A stretch of 64,000 nt of DNA from Glebionis coronaria (lineage: Eukaryota > Streptophyta > Magnoliopsida > Asterales > Asteraceae). Below the pieces are notes generated by a model. That model made no database searches, was not told where the DNA came from, and saw only the letters and a program-made list of their open reading frames with translations. The stretch spans positions 500,361,627 through 500,425,626 of the forward strand of contig CM046881.1 in assembly GCA_025667525.1 (NCBI GenBank), in the 5' to 3' direction. How positions within the stretch are numbered: position 1 is the stretch's first letter; each line of letters starts with the position of its first letter. The position numbers and the translations under genes are program-made. Shown here piece by piece: positions 11,864-21,957 of this stretch.

Positions 11864-12179
11864 ACTTTCAATAATGAAAAAAAACGTGAAAAAAACGAAG
11901 AATTTTTTTTTGTCGAAAGTCTATCATATACTGTAGCATATATCTATAGAAAGATAATTAAATGCTCTTCGTAACAGTATTTTTTCGTATAAGGATTAAC
12001 GGTTTAGAGATATTAATGTTTGAAAAAAGAGGATGAAAATAGATTTTGTGTTTAATTTTATCTATTTAATTAAATTAGATATAGAATGTAGGGTTTGTCC
12101 CTTGATATCTTATTCAAATGAACTTAAATCAAATAATTAATACATAATTTAATACTCATATTAAAACTAATTAATATAT

Positions 12180-12293
12180 ACTACCTCCGTCTCATATGAA
12201 GTGTCCACTATAGAATCTTTGATTGTCTCATATAAAGTGTCCACTATAATAAATGAGAGAATTTTGATAATTGATTTTCCATTTATGCCCTTT
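12180..12293. mobile_element. MITE-like fragment with ctacctccgtctcat end, unit 2
   Basis: Copy of the fragment at 6032-6145, with one change in the internal tandem motif (tcatataaag for tcatattaag). Confidence 0.5.
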
Positions 12294-12304
12294 AATATGT
12301 GGCC

Positions 12305-12661
12305 CCATAGTTCTAAATAGCCCGCTAAGGCACACCTTAATCTGCGCTAAAGTTTGAGGCGCGGTCTCCATGCTACGCAATAGGTCAAGGCGCTACGACA
12401 TGAACTGCGGTAAATTTTTGAATTCAAATCCAAAAATGATTATTATTGCATGTAAGAAGAGTTTTCTAACTCTAGTTATTATTTACAACACTTATTGTGA
12501 TCTAAAGATAAATATAATATTGAAATATGATAAAAACACAAATATTTTATATGTTATACCACTATAAGTCATGCTTTGAAAACGCTAAAGCTTCGCCTTA
12601 GCCGCTAAAGCGTGTAGCTTGGACATGCCGCTATGCCACGCCTTACCTATTTATAACCATG
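12305..12661. mobile_element. hAT-like MITE, unit 3 copy
   Basis: This is the third copy, carried by the tandem duplication and not an independent insertion: the flanking sequence is the same as in units 1 and 2. It has the same inverted ends and tgtggcc flanks. Confidence 0.58.
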
Positions 12662-12949
12662 TGTGGCCTATATTTAAGTTGTGTTTTTTTTTTGTCTTTT
12701 TTTTATTAAATGAAGTTATAATTGTCAATTGAATAGCTAATAATGGTAGGAATATAATATACCTAAAACATTGTATTGAGAATCTCGACTTAATATGGGA
12801 CAAAGGGGTAATAATTAATGCACACTTAAAACAATAATTAATACAACCCATTACTTAGAAATACTATTATATATTCACACTGTACAACAATTAAAAGCAT
12901 ATATCTACAAAATCGTACATATTGTCTACATATATATGTACTACTTATA

Positions 12950-13841
12950 CTAGCAAGGTACCCGCGCGTTGCTTACAACGACAGCTCAAAAAGCGACAAT
13001 TGAAGGTTTAAATAATTTTATCTAATTGTCTAGCTTAACCGATGGTGGCCCCGGTTGAACCCGTTGGTCTGGTTATCATTTTACATAAACAACATATGTA
13101 TATAAGCTTTTCTTGATATATGTTTTAAATTGTTCTATATTGTGAATATAAAATCGTATATTTAAGTAATAGGGTGTATTAATTATATGTTAATTGGTAT
13201 TGATTAATTTTGAAAAAAAAAATAAGATGAGTGACATTTGTACAATGTGTTCTTTTATTTGTAAATTTTATTCATTTATTTCTATATTAATTGATGGGCA
13301 ATACACATTATATGAAAAAATTAATACACATTAATATGCAACATCTATAAATGATTATTGTTATAAATTTTCATTTTTAGATATAATTATTTAAATTGTT
13401 TGCTAATGTAAGTTTAATATCAAATTTATGTGTTTGATTTTGAACCATTTTTTAATAAATTTGCATTTCGAAGACATATATCGTCTATGTATGTATTTAG
13501 TTCAAATTTAGTGAAATACTTATCATTTTGTTAAATAAATCAGTTAAATCGTACACATCAAAGTAGAAAAATTCTAAGGTCATTATGATGTATGAAAACG
13601 TGTAAACATATAAATTAAGAAGATTTTCTATATTTATATGTTATATATATTGCGATGTTATATATATTTGCAAATACATTTCACCATCAATCATCACAAT
13701 AATATGAAATGAATTTTTATTGCTCAAAGATATTTCAACTTAAAGCTATCGTCATTATCTATAAATATAACTATAAAACATTGCGCTTGCAGAATTTTAG
13801 TTTCAGGGTACCCGCAGTCGCAACGCACGAGTTTCTGCTAG
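12950..13841. mobile_element. TA-flanked inverted-repeat element, unit 3 copy
   Basis: This is the third copy of the 0.9-kb element, with the same termini and TA flanks. No transposase coding is seen. Confidence 0.45.
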
Positions 13842-13907
13842 TAAATTATAAATTTCGGACAGAGGAAGTATTATATTGTTGGTTTCTATGTGAATGTAAT
13901 CCTTATA

Positions 13908-14126
13908 CTCCCTCCGTCTCAAAATAAATGTCCACGTTTGATTTTTTCGGTCTTTTTTTAGACTTTGACCGTAAATATGTTTATTTGTGTTATATAATAC
14001 TAGTACTTGATAATAGTTATATAAATGAAAATACATCTAAAACTTCATCAATTCATATATTTTGTATCAATTATTATATACACACTCAAAGATAATTAGT
14101 CACTTATTTTAGGACGGAAGTAGTAG
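13908..14126. mobile_element. Stowaway-like MITE, unit 3 copy
   Basis: The same MITE lies upstream of the 5' LTR of the longer copia element, which places it in the DNA flanking the original copia insertion. Confidence 0.85.
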
Positions 14127-14646
14127 TATTTTGCAATTCAATAATAATAAAACATAATATTTATTCTTATCCTCATCACAAAACAAACACCTTTTGATAT
14201 AAATTAAAATATATATCTAGACTCTAAACACATGTGTTAATGCAATGATGCCTAAAAACGTTACTTGTATTTTTCGGTCTCGCTTTGTTTTGATTACGAC
14301 AATATATAAAACAAGTATTTACGAAAACAACGAAAATCGAATTCTTGAGTTCAAGTATTTTTCATTTCATCCATTATCACTTAATATATGAATAAACAAG
14401 TGCTCAACCTAACTAAATGATCAAGGATTTAGTTTTTCTTAAAACTCTTTTATTTTTAAGTGATAAAAGTTTTTAATAATGTTTTAAGAAAATGTTTAAT
14501 TAAATTAGAAATTTAAAATTTTGAATATGGCATATTCCATATGGTCTATGAATATCCTCTGAGGATAAAAACTTCACCAGATGAGACTACACCACTAAAA
14601 GACAAAAAGAGAGCAGAGTCTACACCGCGGTACCTTAAATAGGTAT

Positions 14647-14672
14647 GCGGTTCTGTAGTGATATAGAACCGC
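14647..14672 (+). promoter_or_regulatory. U3 hairpin in copia LTR
   Basis: gcggttct at 14647-14654 is the exact reverse complement of agaaccgc at 14665-14672, giving an 8-bp stem with a 10-base loop. It lies about 50 bp upstream of the TATA box and is repeated at 2349-2374 in unit 1 and at the same place in unit 2. In the 3' LTR (about 33895) the right arm is mutated. It could be a cruciform or a paired factor site; the function is unknown. Confidence 0.5.
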
Positions 14673-14720
14673 GTGCCATTTATTGAACCGTGCATAGATA
14701 GAGTCGTTGGAACCTTGTCT

Positions 14721-14728
14721 TATAAATA
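14721..14728 (+). promoter_or_regulatory. Copia LTR TATA box
   Basis: The motif tataaata lies in the LTR about 745 bp upstream of its 3' end, followed by an AT-poor stretch. It is a good candidate for the U3 promoter of the element. Counterparts are at 2423-2430 and in unit 2, so each tandem unit carries its own candidate promoter in front of a gag fragment. Confidence 0.6.
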
Positions 14729-15468
14729 GTGGACCATTTCCGGATTTTCATTTCACCTCTTTTACAAACAAATTTCCAGATTCAATCCATCTTCTTAAAT
14801 CACTCAAATCCTTGATTATTTGGTTGATTACTACTTGTTTAGAAGTGAATCTTTCTCCTCTCCTCGCATCCTCTCAAGTGCAAAGAGAAGAACACTTACA
14901 TCCTTGAAGTGTTGTGTCTACCTCAAGATCCATTGAAGATCAAACTTTATTTTTATTCTTGTGTCATTGTGAAGATCCAAATTATTGTGTAAAATTTGAA
15001 GTTGTGTATGTATTGTGGTTACTACTAAGTCCTTAAAGTATATTGATGTAGATTGGTCCTAGCTAAGATTAGGGCTCGACTTTTATCTTAGATTTAGAAA
15101 TTGGTTAAGCGACGTGTACGGTTTCTCCACCTTAAGGAGCTTGTTGATTAGTGAACTCTCGAGTAAGGAGTACTCGAGGAGTGGAGTAGGAATCAGGAGT
15201 GAGGTTCGTTGTCGAACCACTATAAATCCTTGGTGTTTGGTTTGATCTTTCCTTTCCTTATATCTTTACATCCATTATTCTTTACTTGCATATACTTGTG
15301 ATTATTAGTTTAGATCCACTATCTATTATTCATATTATGCATAAGAAGATTTCACATAATCACTCAAGTCTAAGTTTTTTTGAAAAAGGATTTTTTGAAA
15401 CCGATCATTAATCAAGTATATTTAAGAAACTATTCAACCCCCCTCTCCCCCATTCTAGTTTCTACAAT

Positions 15469-15480
15469 TGGTATCAGAGC
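15469..15480 (+). other. Primer-binding site (initiator tRNA-Met), unit 3
   Basis: tggtatcagagc lies two bases after the 5' LTR of the longer copia element. It confirms plus-strand orientation. Confidence 0.93.
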
Positions 15481-15534
15481 GTGGTTGCTCAAGCGTTTTT
15501 AAAATATATTTTATTTTAAAACTTGAATCGATTT

Positions 15535-17565
15535 ATGGATTCTAACAAGTACCTAGAAGGGAAATCAATCCAAAGACCACCTCTTTTTGAAACCGATAGT
15601 TTTATTTATTCGAAAAATAGATGCGAGACTTATGTGAAATCAAAAGATTTAGATCTTTGGCATGTTGTTACCGTTGGTGACTTTTTACCTTATCAATATA
15701 ATAAAGCTTCTAAAAAGAAAGAACTGTTTTCTTTTGAAAATTCAAATGATGACACTAAGAAGAAGCTTGCTAAAAATACTGAGGCTAAAATGGTTATTTA
15801 CAATGTTTTGCCTAAGAAAGAGTATGAAAGGATTTTAATGTGTAAAACCGCTAAAGATATTTGGAACACTCTTTTAGTAACCCACCAAGGTAATAGCCAA
15901 GTCAAAGAAAGCAAAATCGATCTTCTTGTTTAACAATATGAACAATTTGTCATCTTAGAAGATGAAACTATTGATAGTGCATTTGCTAGGTTTAATACTA
16001 TTATCACTAGTCTAAAAGCACGTGATAAAGGTTTTTCTAGCAAGAACAATGTTAGGAAGTTTCTCCGCGTGTTGCATCCAAAGTGGAGAGCTAAAGTCAC
16101 AACGATTGAAGAGTCGAAGGATCTCACTATATTGTCACTTGATGAGCTTATTGGTAACTTGAAAGTTCATGAAATGATAATCTTGAAGGACTCGAAGTTG
16201 GTGAAAAGCAAGAGTGAAAGAAAGTCTCTAGCACTAAAGCCAAGAAAGTGCAAAGCGACCACGAAAGCTCTTCCTCTGAAAGTGATGATGAGGAATATTC
16301 TATGGCGGTTAGAGACTTCAAGAAGTTCTTCAAAAGACGAGGTCAATACATGAGACAACCAAACAACGACAAGAAAGACTCCAAGAACCGATTTGTCAAG
16401 AATGACAAAGGTGATAGGAAATGCTTTAGATGCGGTGATCCAAACCATTTCATCGGCGAATGTCCCAAACCATCTCGCGACAAGAATCACACAGCGTTGG
16501 TTGGTGGATCGTGGAGTGATAATGGTGAAGAATGTGAGGACAATGCTAAAGATGAAAAGTGTCTTATGGCTCATTCTTCTAAAAAGGTATATTCTGAAAC
16601 CGAATACTATAGCAATGATAGTTCTTCTCTTGATGATTTAGAATTAAAAGGTCAATAAGTAACCTATGCAAACTAAGTCTTAAATTCCTTGAAAATAATA
16701 AATTGCTAAAATCGACTAGAACTAAGCTTGAAAATGATATTAGTGAGCTAAGAGAAAAATTGGCTAATCTTGAGAAAAATAAAGAAGTTGATTTAGGTTG
16801 TCTAAGTTGTGAAAGTCTTAGACAAGAGAATGAAGATCTCAAGAGTACCTCCATTAAATTGGAAAAGTTCATGAAAGGTCCTAGTGCTCTGGATAAAATG
16901 CTAAGTAGACATATTCATTCTATGGAAAGACATGGGTTGGGTTTTAACACCAATGAAGCATCTACTAGTGAACCAAAACAAGTCACGTTTTCAGAAAAAA
17001 ACGACTACTGCCCGCGGTTTGCGAAAGTACACGACGATTCTATATAATTATTGAACCGCATGGCAAGATAATGAACCATGGACAAAAACGCCAGTAAGTG
17101 AAAATTCTCAACTTTATGAAAAGTATATTTTAGGTAAAGGGCCAAAACATCTTGTAATTAATAATGCTAAATTTCATATACTCGATAAAAAGGAACTTGA
17201 TAAATTCTACAAGCCTTTAAGCAAACCTTTAATGGGAATGAAAGATTTATTAAGAAAATCATCTACTCCTCCAAGAGTACGAAATGATTCAAGGCCTAGA
17301 AGTAGAACTCCTACACCTAAAAAGAATGAACATGGTAAGTCACGACCTAGAAGTAAAACTCCAACACCTAGAAACAATAATAATTCTAGATCAAGATCAA
17401 AGACTCCTAAGAAAAACTATGGACATCAAAATGCTCATATGAATTGGAATAATTTTCAACAACAATGTTTTTCTCCGTGGGGTATGTGCCCTCGATTCAT
17501 GCATCCCAACCAAATGCAAGGGATGTTTGGAACTAACAACTTTGGACCCATGAGATATTAGGGAC
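15535..17565 (+). pseudogene. Copia gag of the longer element, unit 3
   Basis: Nucleocapsid-type gag of a SIRE-like copia element. It has the UBN2 domain at 15535-15933, ended by TAA; the continuation to about 16240; a frameshift; the zinc knuckle at about 16423-16468; and a coiled-coil segment at 16703-16930 (ISELREKLANLEKN). Beyond the tandem-repeat breakpoint (16972) it carries on, with another stop at 17045-17047. A basic Arg-Ser-Pro region follows at 17232-17561 (repeats of RPRSRTPTPK) that probably binds RNA. It ends with a TAG at about 17559-17561. At least three frame breaks make it non-functional. Confidence 0.88.
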
Positions 17566-17599
17566 CAAATGTTTGATTTTGTATGTTGTTACCTAGATA

Positions 17600-18530
17600 T
17601 GCTTGGGAATTGATTTGGAGCCCTACGAGTGGATTAATGATAGTGGTTGTTCTCAAAACATGACGGGTAATCGAAGTTTGTTCTCCACCTACAAAGCATA
17701 CAATGAAGGTAACGTCACATTCACTAGTTACTACGTGGTAACATCATTCGCAAAGGTACAGTTTCTCTTGACTCCATGACCATTGAAAATGTTGAGCACG
17801 TAGATAACTTAGGATTTAACTTACTAAGTATAGGTCAAATTTGTGACAATAAGTGTAAGGTCATCTTTTCCGAAAATGATAGCAAAATCGTAAAAGATGG
17901 AAAGGTCATTGAAAAGGTGTTAGAAAGCATGGGCTTTATGTCATGAAGGTCAATAGGAAGTCTAAGGACAACTTATGTCTAGTGACTTTAGATGATAGTT
18001 CTACTCTTTGGCATAGGAGATTAGGGCACACTAATATGTGTTTGATTCAATCTTTAGTCTCTAAGGAGTTGGTAAGACATCTCCCCAAGATGAAGTTGGA
18101 TAGTCACTTTTGTGATGCTTGCAAAGTTGGTAAGCAAGTTCACCAAGTCACAAGGCCAAGAATTTGGTATTGACCACTCGGTGCCTAGATCTCCTACATA
18201 TGGATCTCTTTGGACCTTCCGCCATACGGAGTTATGGAGGTAACCTTTATACCCTAGTTATAGTTGATGACTATTCGAGATTCACTTGGACTAGATTTTT
18301 TGCTAATAAGAATGAAGCTTTCGATCATTTGGAAGTCTTTAATCGGAATATCCAAAATCAATTAGGATGTCCAATTGTCTCTATTAAGACGGATCATGGT
18401 AAGAAATTTGGTAATGAAGTGCAATTTGGTGCCTTTGTGAAGCTCATGGTATCACCCATAACTTCTCGGCTCCTCGCACTCCATAATCACATAGGGTAGT
18501 TGAAAGGAAAAATAGGACCATCCAAGAGAT
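17600..18530 (+). pseudogene. Copia pol: protease, GAG-pre-integrase and integrase
   Basis: The protease is marked by the motif DSGC at about 17639, the aspartic active site that releases gag and pol products. A frameshift follows. Frame 17943-18173 holds the GAG-pre-integrase domain: LWHRRLGH supplies the two histidines and CDAC the two cysteines of the HHCC zinc fold. Frame 18164-18499 holds the start of the DDE integrase core (HMDLFGP for the first Asp, KTDHGKKF for the second). A frame break near 18490 precedes the third catalytic residue (VVERKNRT, read in another frame at about 18497-18520). The domain order protease-integrase-RT is diagnostic of copia. Confidence 0.9.
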
Positions 18531-20057
18531 GAGTATGACCATGCTAGACGAGCAATCCTTGCCTCAAAAATTTTGGTGCAATGTCGTTGACACATCGACC
18601 TATATTCTCAACCGTATTCTTATTCGACCTTTTCTAGGTAAGACATCCTATGAGATTATTAAAGGTAAGAAACCCTTATTAGAATACTTTAAGGTGTTTG
18701 GAAGCAAATGCTTCATTCTCAACACCAAATACTACCTTACTAAGTTTGACCCAAAGTCATACGAATGTATATTTTTAGGTTATTCCCAAACTAGTAAAGC
18801 CCACATAGTCCTCAATAGAACATCGGGTGTAATCGAAGAATCACTCAACGTGACATTCGATGAAACTCCTCTTTTATCTAAGATACCACCTTTGGTAGAT
18901 TATGACTTAGATAAAATAGACATAGTTAAAGCCAAAGAGGTTAGAAAACTAGGAGTTCAAGACCTTAATGTTGAAAAAGGAGTAAACATTAAGGAGTCTA
19001 AGGATCATACTCTTGATAACGTCATAGGCGACCTTAATCAAAGGACCCTTAGATCTCAAGTCCAAGATCAAAGTAACTTCTTTTGTTTCATCTCCTTGAT
19101 TGAACCAAAGAATGTTAAAGAAGCTTTGATGGATGAGATTTGGGTCATCACCATGCAAGAAGAGTTGAATTAATTCATTGCTAATGATATTTAGGAACTT
19201 GTTCCTCAACCTAGAAGTACTACCATTATAGGAACCAAATTGGTATATAGGAATAAGTTAGATGAGAACGATGTTGTGTCTCGTGACAAGGCTAGACTTG
19301 TAGCTCAAGGCTATAATCAACAAGAAGGTATTGATTATGATGAGACATTATGCTTGTCTCTAGACTTTAAGCTTCAACAAATGGATGTAAAGAGTGCATT
19401 TCTTAACGATTTGATCAATGAGGAGGTATATGTAGCTCAACCTCTTGGCTTCATTGATTTTGAGAAACCATATCATGTTTACAAGCTTAAGAAAGTTATT
19501 TATGGTCTTAAACAAGCACCTAAAGCTTGGTATGATAGACTTAAAGCGTTTCTTGTTAAACATGAGTATACCATGGGAATGGTAGACAATACGCTCTTTA
19601 AAAAGAAGAAAGGACCTCACCTTATCATTGTTCAAATATATGTTGATGATATTATATTTGGTTCAACTTGTCAAAGTATGTGTGATGACTTTGCCAAAAT
19701 CATGCATGGTGAGTTTGAAATGAGCATGATGGGTGAATTTAACTTCTTTTTAGGACTCCAAATTAAACAAATGGACGATGACATTTTCTTTAATCAATAT
19801 AAGTATGTTAAAAAATGATAAAGAAATTTGGATTAGAGGACTCTAAACCTATGAATACTCCCACGGCCTCGGATACTAAACTGATCGTAGATGATGATAG
19901 CGAGTCGGTAGACAACACCAAATATAGAGGTATGCTTGGTAGTTTGTTGTACCTAACAGCAAGTAGACCGGATATCATGTTTAGTGTTTACCTTTATGCT
20001 CGCTTCCAAGAGGCTCCCAAAACCTCTTATCTTGAAGTGGTTAAGCGTATCTTCTAA
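18529..20057 (+). pseudogene. Copia pol: integrase C-terminus and reverse transcriptase
   Basis: The frame at 18529-19173 covers the integrase C-terminal region (KVFGSKCFIL, FLGYS) and the linker. A TAA at 19171-19173 and another TAG at about 19192 break it. The frame at 19240-19818 is reverse transcriptase: ARLVAQGY, QMDVKSAFLN, VYGLKQAP-like VIYGLKQAPKAWYD, and the catalytic YVDD at 19639-19650. Compared with family proteins, the stretch between DET (about 19342) and LQQMDVKSAF is too short by very roughly 20 residues, an internal deletion in the fingers. A one-base frameshift at about 19815 moves the frame; MLGSLLYLTASRPDI follows at about 19930. Confidence 0.9.
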
Positions 20058-20072
20058 TACATTAAAGGCACT

Positions 20073-20585
20073 ATGCATTTAGGATTATTGTATCCTAAAG
20101 GGACCGGCGTAGAAACCATAGTATACGCGAACTCAGATCATGCGGGAAACTATGTGGACCGGAAAAGCACTAGTGGTATTTGTACCTTCATGGGTTGTTG
20201 TTTAACTTCTTCGTTTTCTAAGAAACAAACCTCTCTTAGAATATCCACCATAGAAGTCGAGTATGTGAGTACCGGTAAAGCTTGTCAACAAGCTCTATGG
20301 ATGAAGCAAGCGCTTGTTGATTACGGGATTACACTCAATGATGTTCCCATCATGTGTGATAATAAGAGTGCAATAGACCTCAGTAAGAATCCCGTGCAAC
20401 ATTCTCGAACTAAACACATAGAGATTAATCACCATTTCCTTAGGGATAATGTTCAAAAGGGGAACATTTTGATTGAGAAGGTACCCTCGGTAGAAAACTT
20501 AGCCGACATCTTCACTAAGCCACTTAAGAGGGAACCTTTTAATTACTTGCGTCTAGGTCTATGTTTGATGGAACATATACCTTGA
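20073..20585 (+). pseudogene. Copia pol: RNase H
   Basis: RNase H removes the RNA template during reverse transcription. YANSDHAGNYVDRKSTSG supplies the first Asp; the later EVEYVSTGKACQQALWM and CDNKSAIDLSKNP supply the Glu and Asp. The usual ADIFTKPL motif ends the domain at about 20505-20525. The open frame runs without a break to a TGA at 20583-20585. It is separated from reverse transcriptase by a TAA at 20055-20057. Confidence 0.92.
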
Positions 20586-21282
20586 TTATGCTTGTTTTAT
20601 CGAGTCTTTTCTCTTTTGTCTCTTTATTTTCTTTGAGTCTTTGAGTCTCTTTTAAACCCTTTTTGAAAATTCGTCCCTCTCTTTTTCAAATATCTCAAAG
20701 TTCTTTCGAAAATGGTCGAGAAATGTTTTTGCATTGTTAATTCAATATAAAAATGTTCTTCAAGGTTTCTTGCTATTGATATCGAGCATACATAATTCAT
20801 ATGTATGGGTCACTCAATTATAGCAAGAACAACATTGAACTATGGGGGATCAATATGTCATGAATATGTGTCTAGATAATAACACATCCAACATCGATTT
20901 TACTTTAAGATCTAAGTATTTTGGTGTAAGTCATGTTTAATGAGTTCTTGTGTGTTTCTTAGTATTTTATGGCTTTTAGGCATGGCTTTATGATAAGTTA
21001 GACTAGAATATTAGGATTTGCTGAATTGGAAAATTCTCCTTATCCTCCCAAACACACCCTCTGTTGGCGGTTCCTTAAATGTCCAGCAGCTCAATACATT
21101 TATTGAAACACAAGTACATTTGTTGAACCACAGGCAGATGCTTTCCTTTTTGGGTTTTCTGAAACTCTAAATTTGTTCCAACACTTTTTTGAATCTTTAT
21201 TTTAAACCTTTGACCTCTCCCAAAATATCTTGTGCTTTCTCTACTTAACCCTAAGCATTTTGCATCCATTTCTTAAATCAAA
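20586..21282 (+). other. Copia 3' non-coding region, left part
   Basis: This is AT- and T-rich untranslated DNA after the pol stop, with many tctttga-like runs. At about 21063-21140 it has the motifs gcggttccttaaat and ttattgaaacac, which resemble the U3 sequence of the copia LTR. I see no gene in it. Confidence 0.7.
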
Positions 21283-21629
21283 ATGTCTTATTCACTAAAT
21301 GAAAGCTTTGATTCTCCTCCATTTTCCCCAATTTCTTTCAATCCAAATTCACCCAAGAACACATTCAATCAAATTTTTCTTCTCCTTCTAAGAAAATTGA
21401 TTTTGGAAACTATTCTATTCCACCACTTCCCTTTTGTGTTCTTCCTCCATCACATGATAATGTCATGCATCATGGAACATATTGTCATTGTTGTCAATAT
21501 CAACATCTTTCAATGTCTCATATCTATGATGAGTTGAATTACAGCAAGAGTCTCCTGGTCAAGCCTCATCTCCATTATGACTACGAGACCATTGCCAAGC
21601 CTCCACCACCACATTTCGCTACCACTTAG
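21283..21629 (+). pseudogene. Short unrecognised ORF downstream of copia pol, one frameshift
   Basis: An ATG at 21283 opens a frame starting MSYSLNESFDSPPFSP. After about 30 codons a one-base slip near 21375 moves the open frame, which then runs about 85 codons to a TAG at 21627-21629. The downstream part is rich in Pro, His and Tyr and has a CHCC cluster at about 21485. It lies between RNase H and the copia polypurine tract, where some SIRE elements carry an extra ORF. I recognise no family, see no signal peptide and see no clear membrane segment in the combined reading. It may be a captured fragment or chance. Confidence 0.4.
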
Positions 21630-21957
21630 TATTCTAATTAAGCATGGGGGTTGCTTATTAATAAGACATCTAAGTTAAGCAAATCTTAGAATTCTAGTGT
21701 AACTAGGATTAGATTCATGCTTAAGTCTTAGGCTTGTGCTTCATACATCTTTATATAACTTGTTTTTCCTTGTATCTTTTCATGTTTGGATTATCATGAT
21801 TTCTTATGGATCTTGGATTTCTTTCTCGTTTCTTCTTATTTCTTTTTATTGTGTGACCTTTGCTATATTATGTTTTGTGTCTATTTTCTTCTTCTAAACC
21901 TTCTATGTAGCTTGTCACCATAGCTCGATTCCTTGGTGCCCCAAGAAAGGGGGTAAG
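21630..21957 (+). other. Copia 3' non-coding region next to the Athila insertion
   Basis: Non-coding, T-rich DNA that ends at the target duplication gtaag (21953-21957). The same copia region resumes at 33310, so the two parts were contiguous before the Athila element inserted. Confidence 0.8.

Larger units (their letters stand above)
6152..12299 (+). repeat. 6.15-kb tandem repeat, unit 2
   Basis: This is the complete middle copy, 6148 bp. Order: hAT-like MITE, TA-flanked element, Stowaway-like MITE, copia LTR, primer-binding site, broken gag, then a spacer with the palindrome cluster. It shares with unit 1 the junction that joins gag to the spacer (10824/10825). Close to that junction units 1 and 2 share bases that differ from unit 3, so these two copies may be the closest relatives. 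Confidence 0.97.
10825..12299. other. Spacer between gag and next unit, unit 2
   Basis: Same content as the unit 1 spacer: GAACCGAA inverted region, AT-rich filler, palindrome cluster (about 11573-11863) and MITE-like end (about 12180-12293). Unit 3 has no such spacer because it continues in copia. Confidence 0.8.
14235..15466 (+). mobile_element. Copia 5' LTR of the longer element, unit 3
   Basis: This is the 5' LTR of the copia element whose 3' LTR begins at 33475. The two show many substitutions and small gaps, far more than separate the three tandem copies. The copia insertion is therefore clearly older than the tandem duplication. Confidence 0.93.
12300..16972 (+). repeat. 6.15-kb tandem repeat, unit 3 (partial)
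   Basis: The sequence matches units 1 and 2 up to about 16972, just after the shared bases ctactagtgaa. Units 1 and 2 then enter the spacer, whereas unit 3 continues in copia gag and pol. Unit 3 is therefore the copy attached to the parental copia element, and the others are copies of its 5' part with upstream DNA. Confidence 0.95.

Noticed and set aside
1..16972. Three independent copia insertions
   Set aside because: Flanking MITEs and spacer are repeated too, gag mutations are shared and no 3' LTR exists in units 1 and 2, so this is a DNA duplication.
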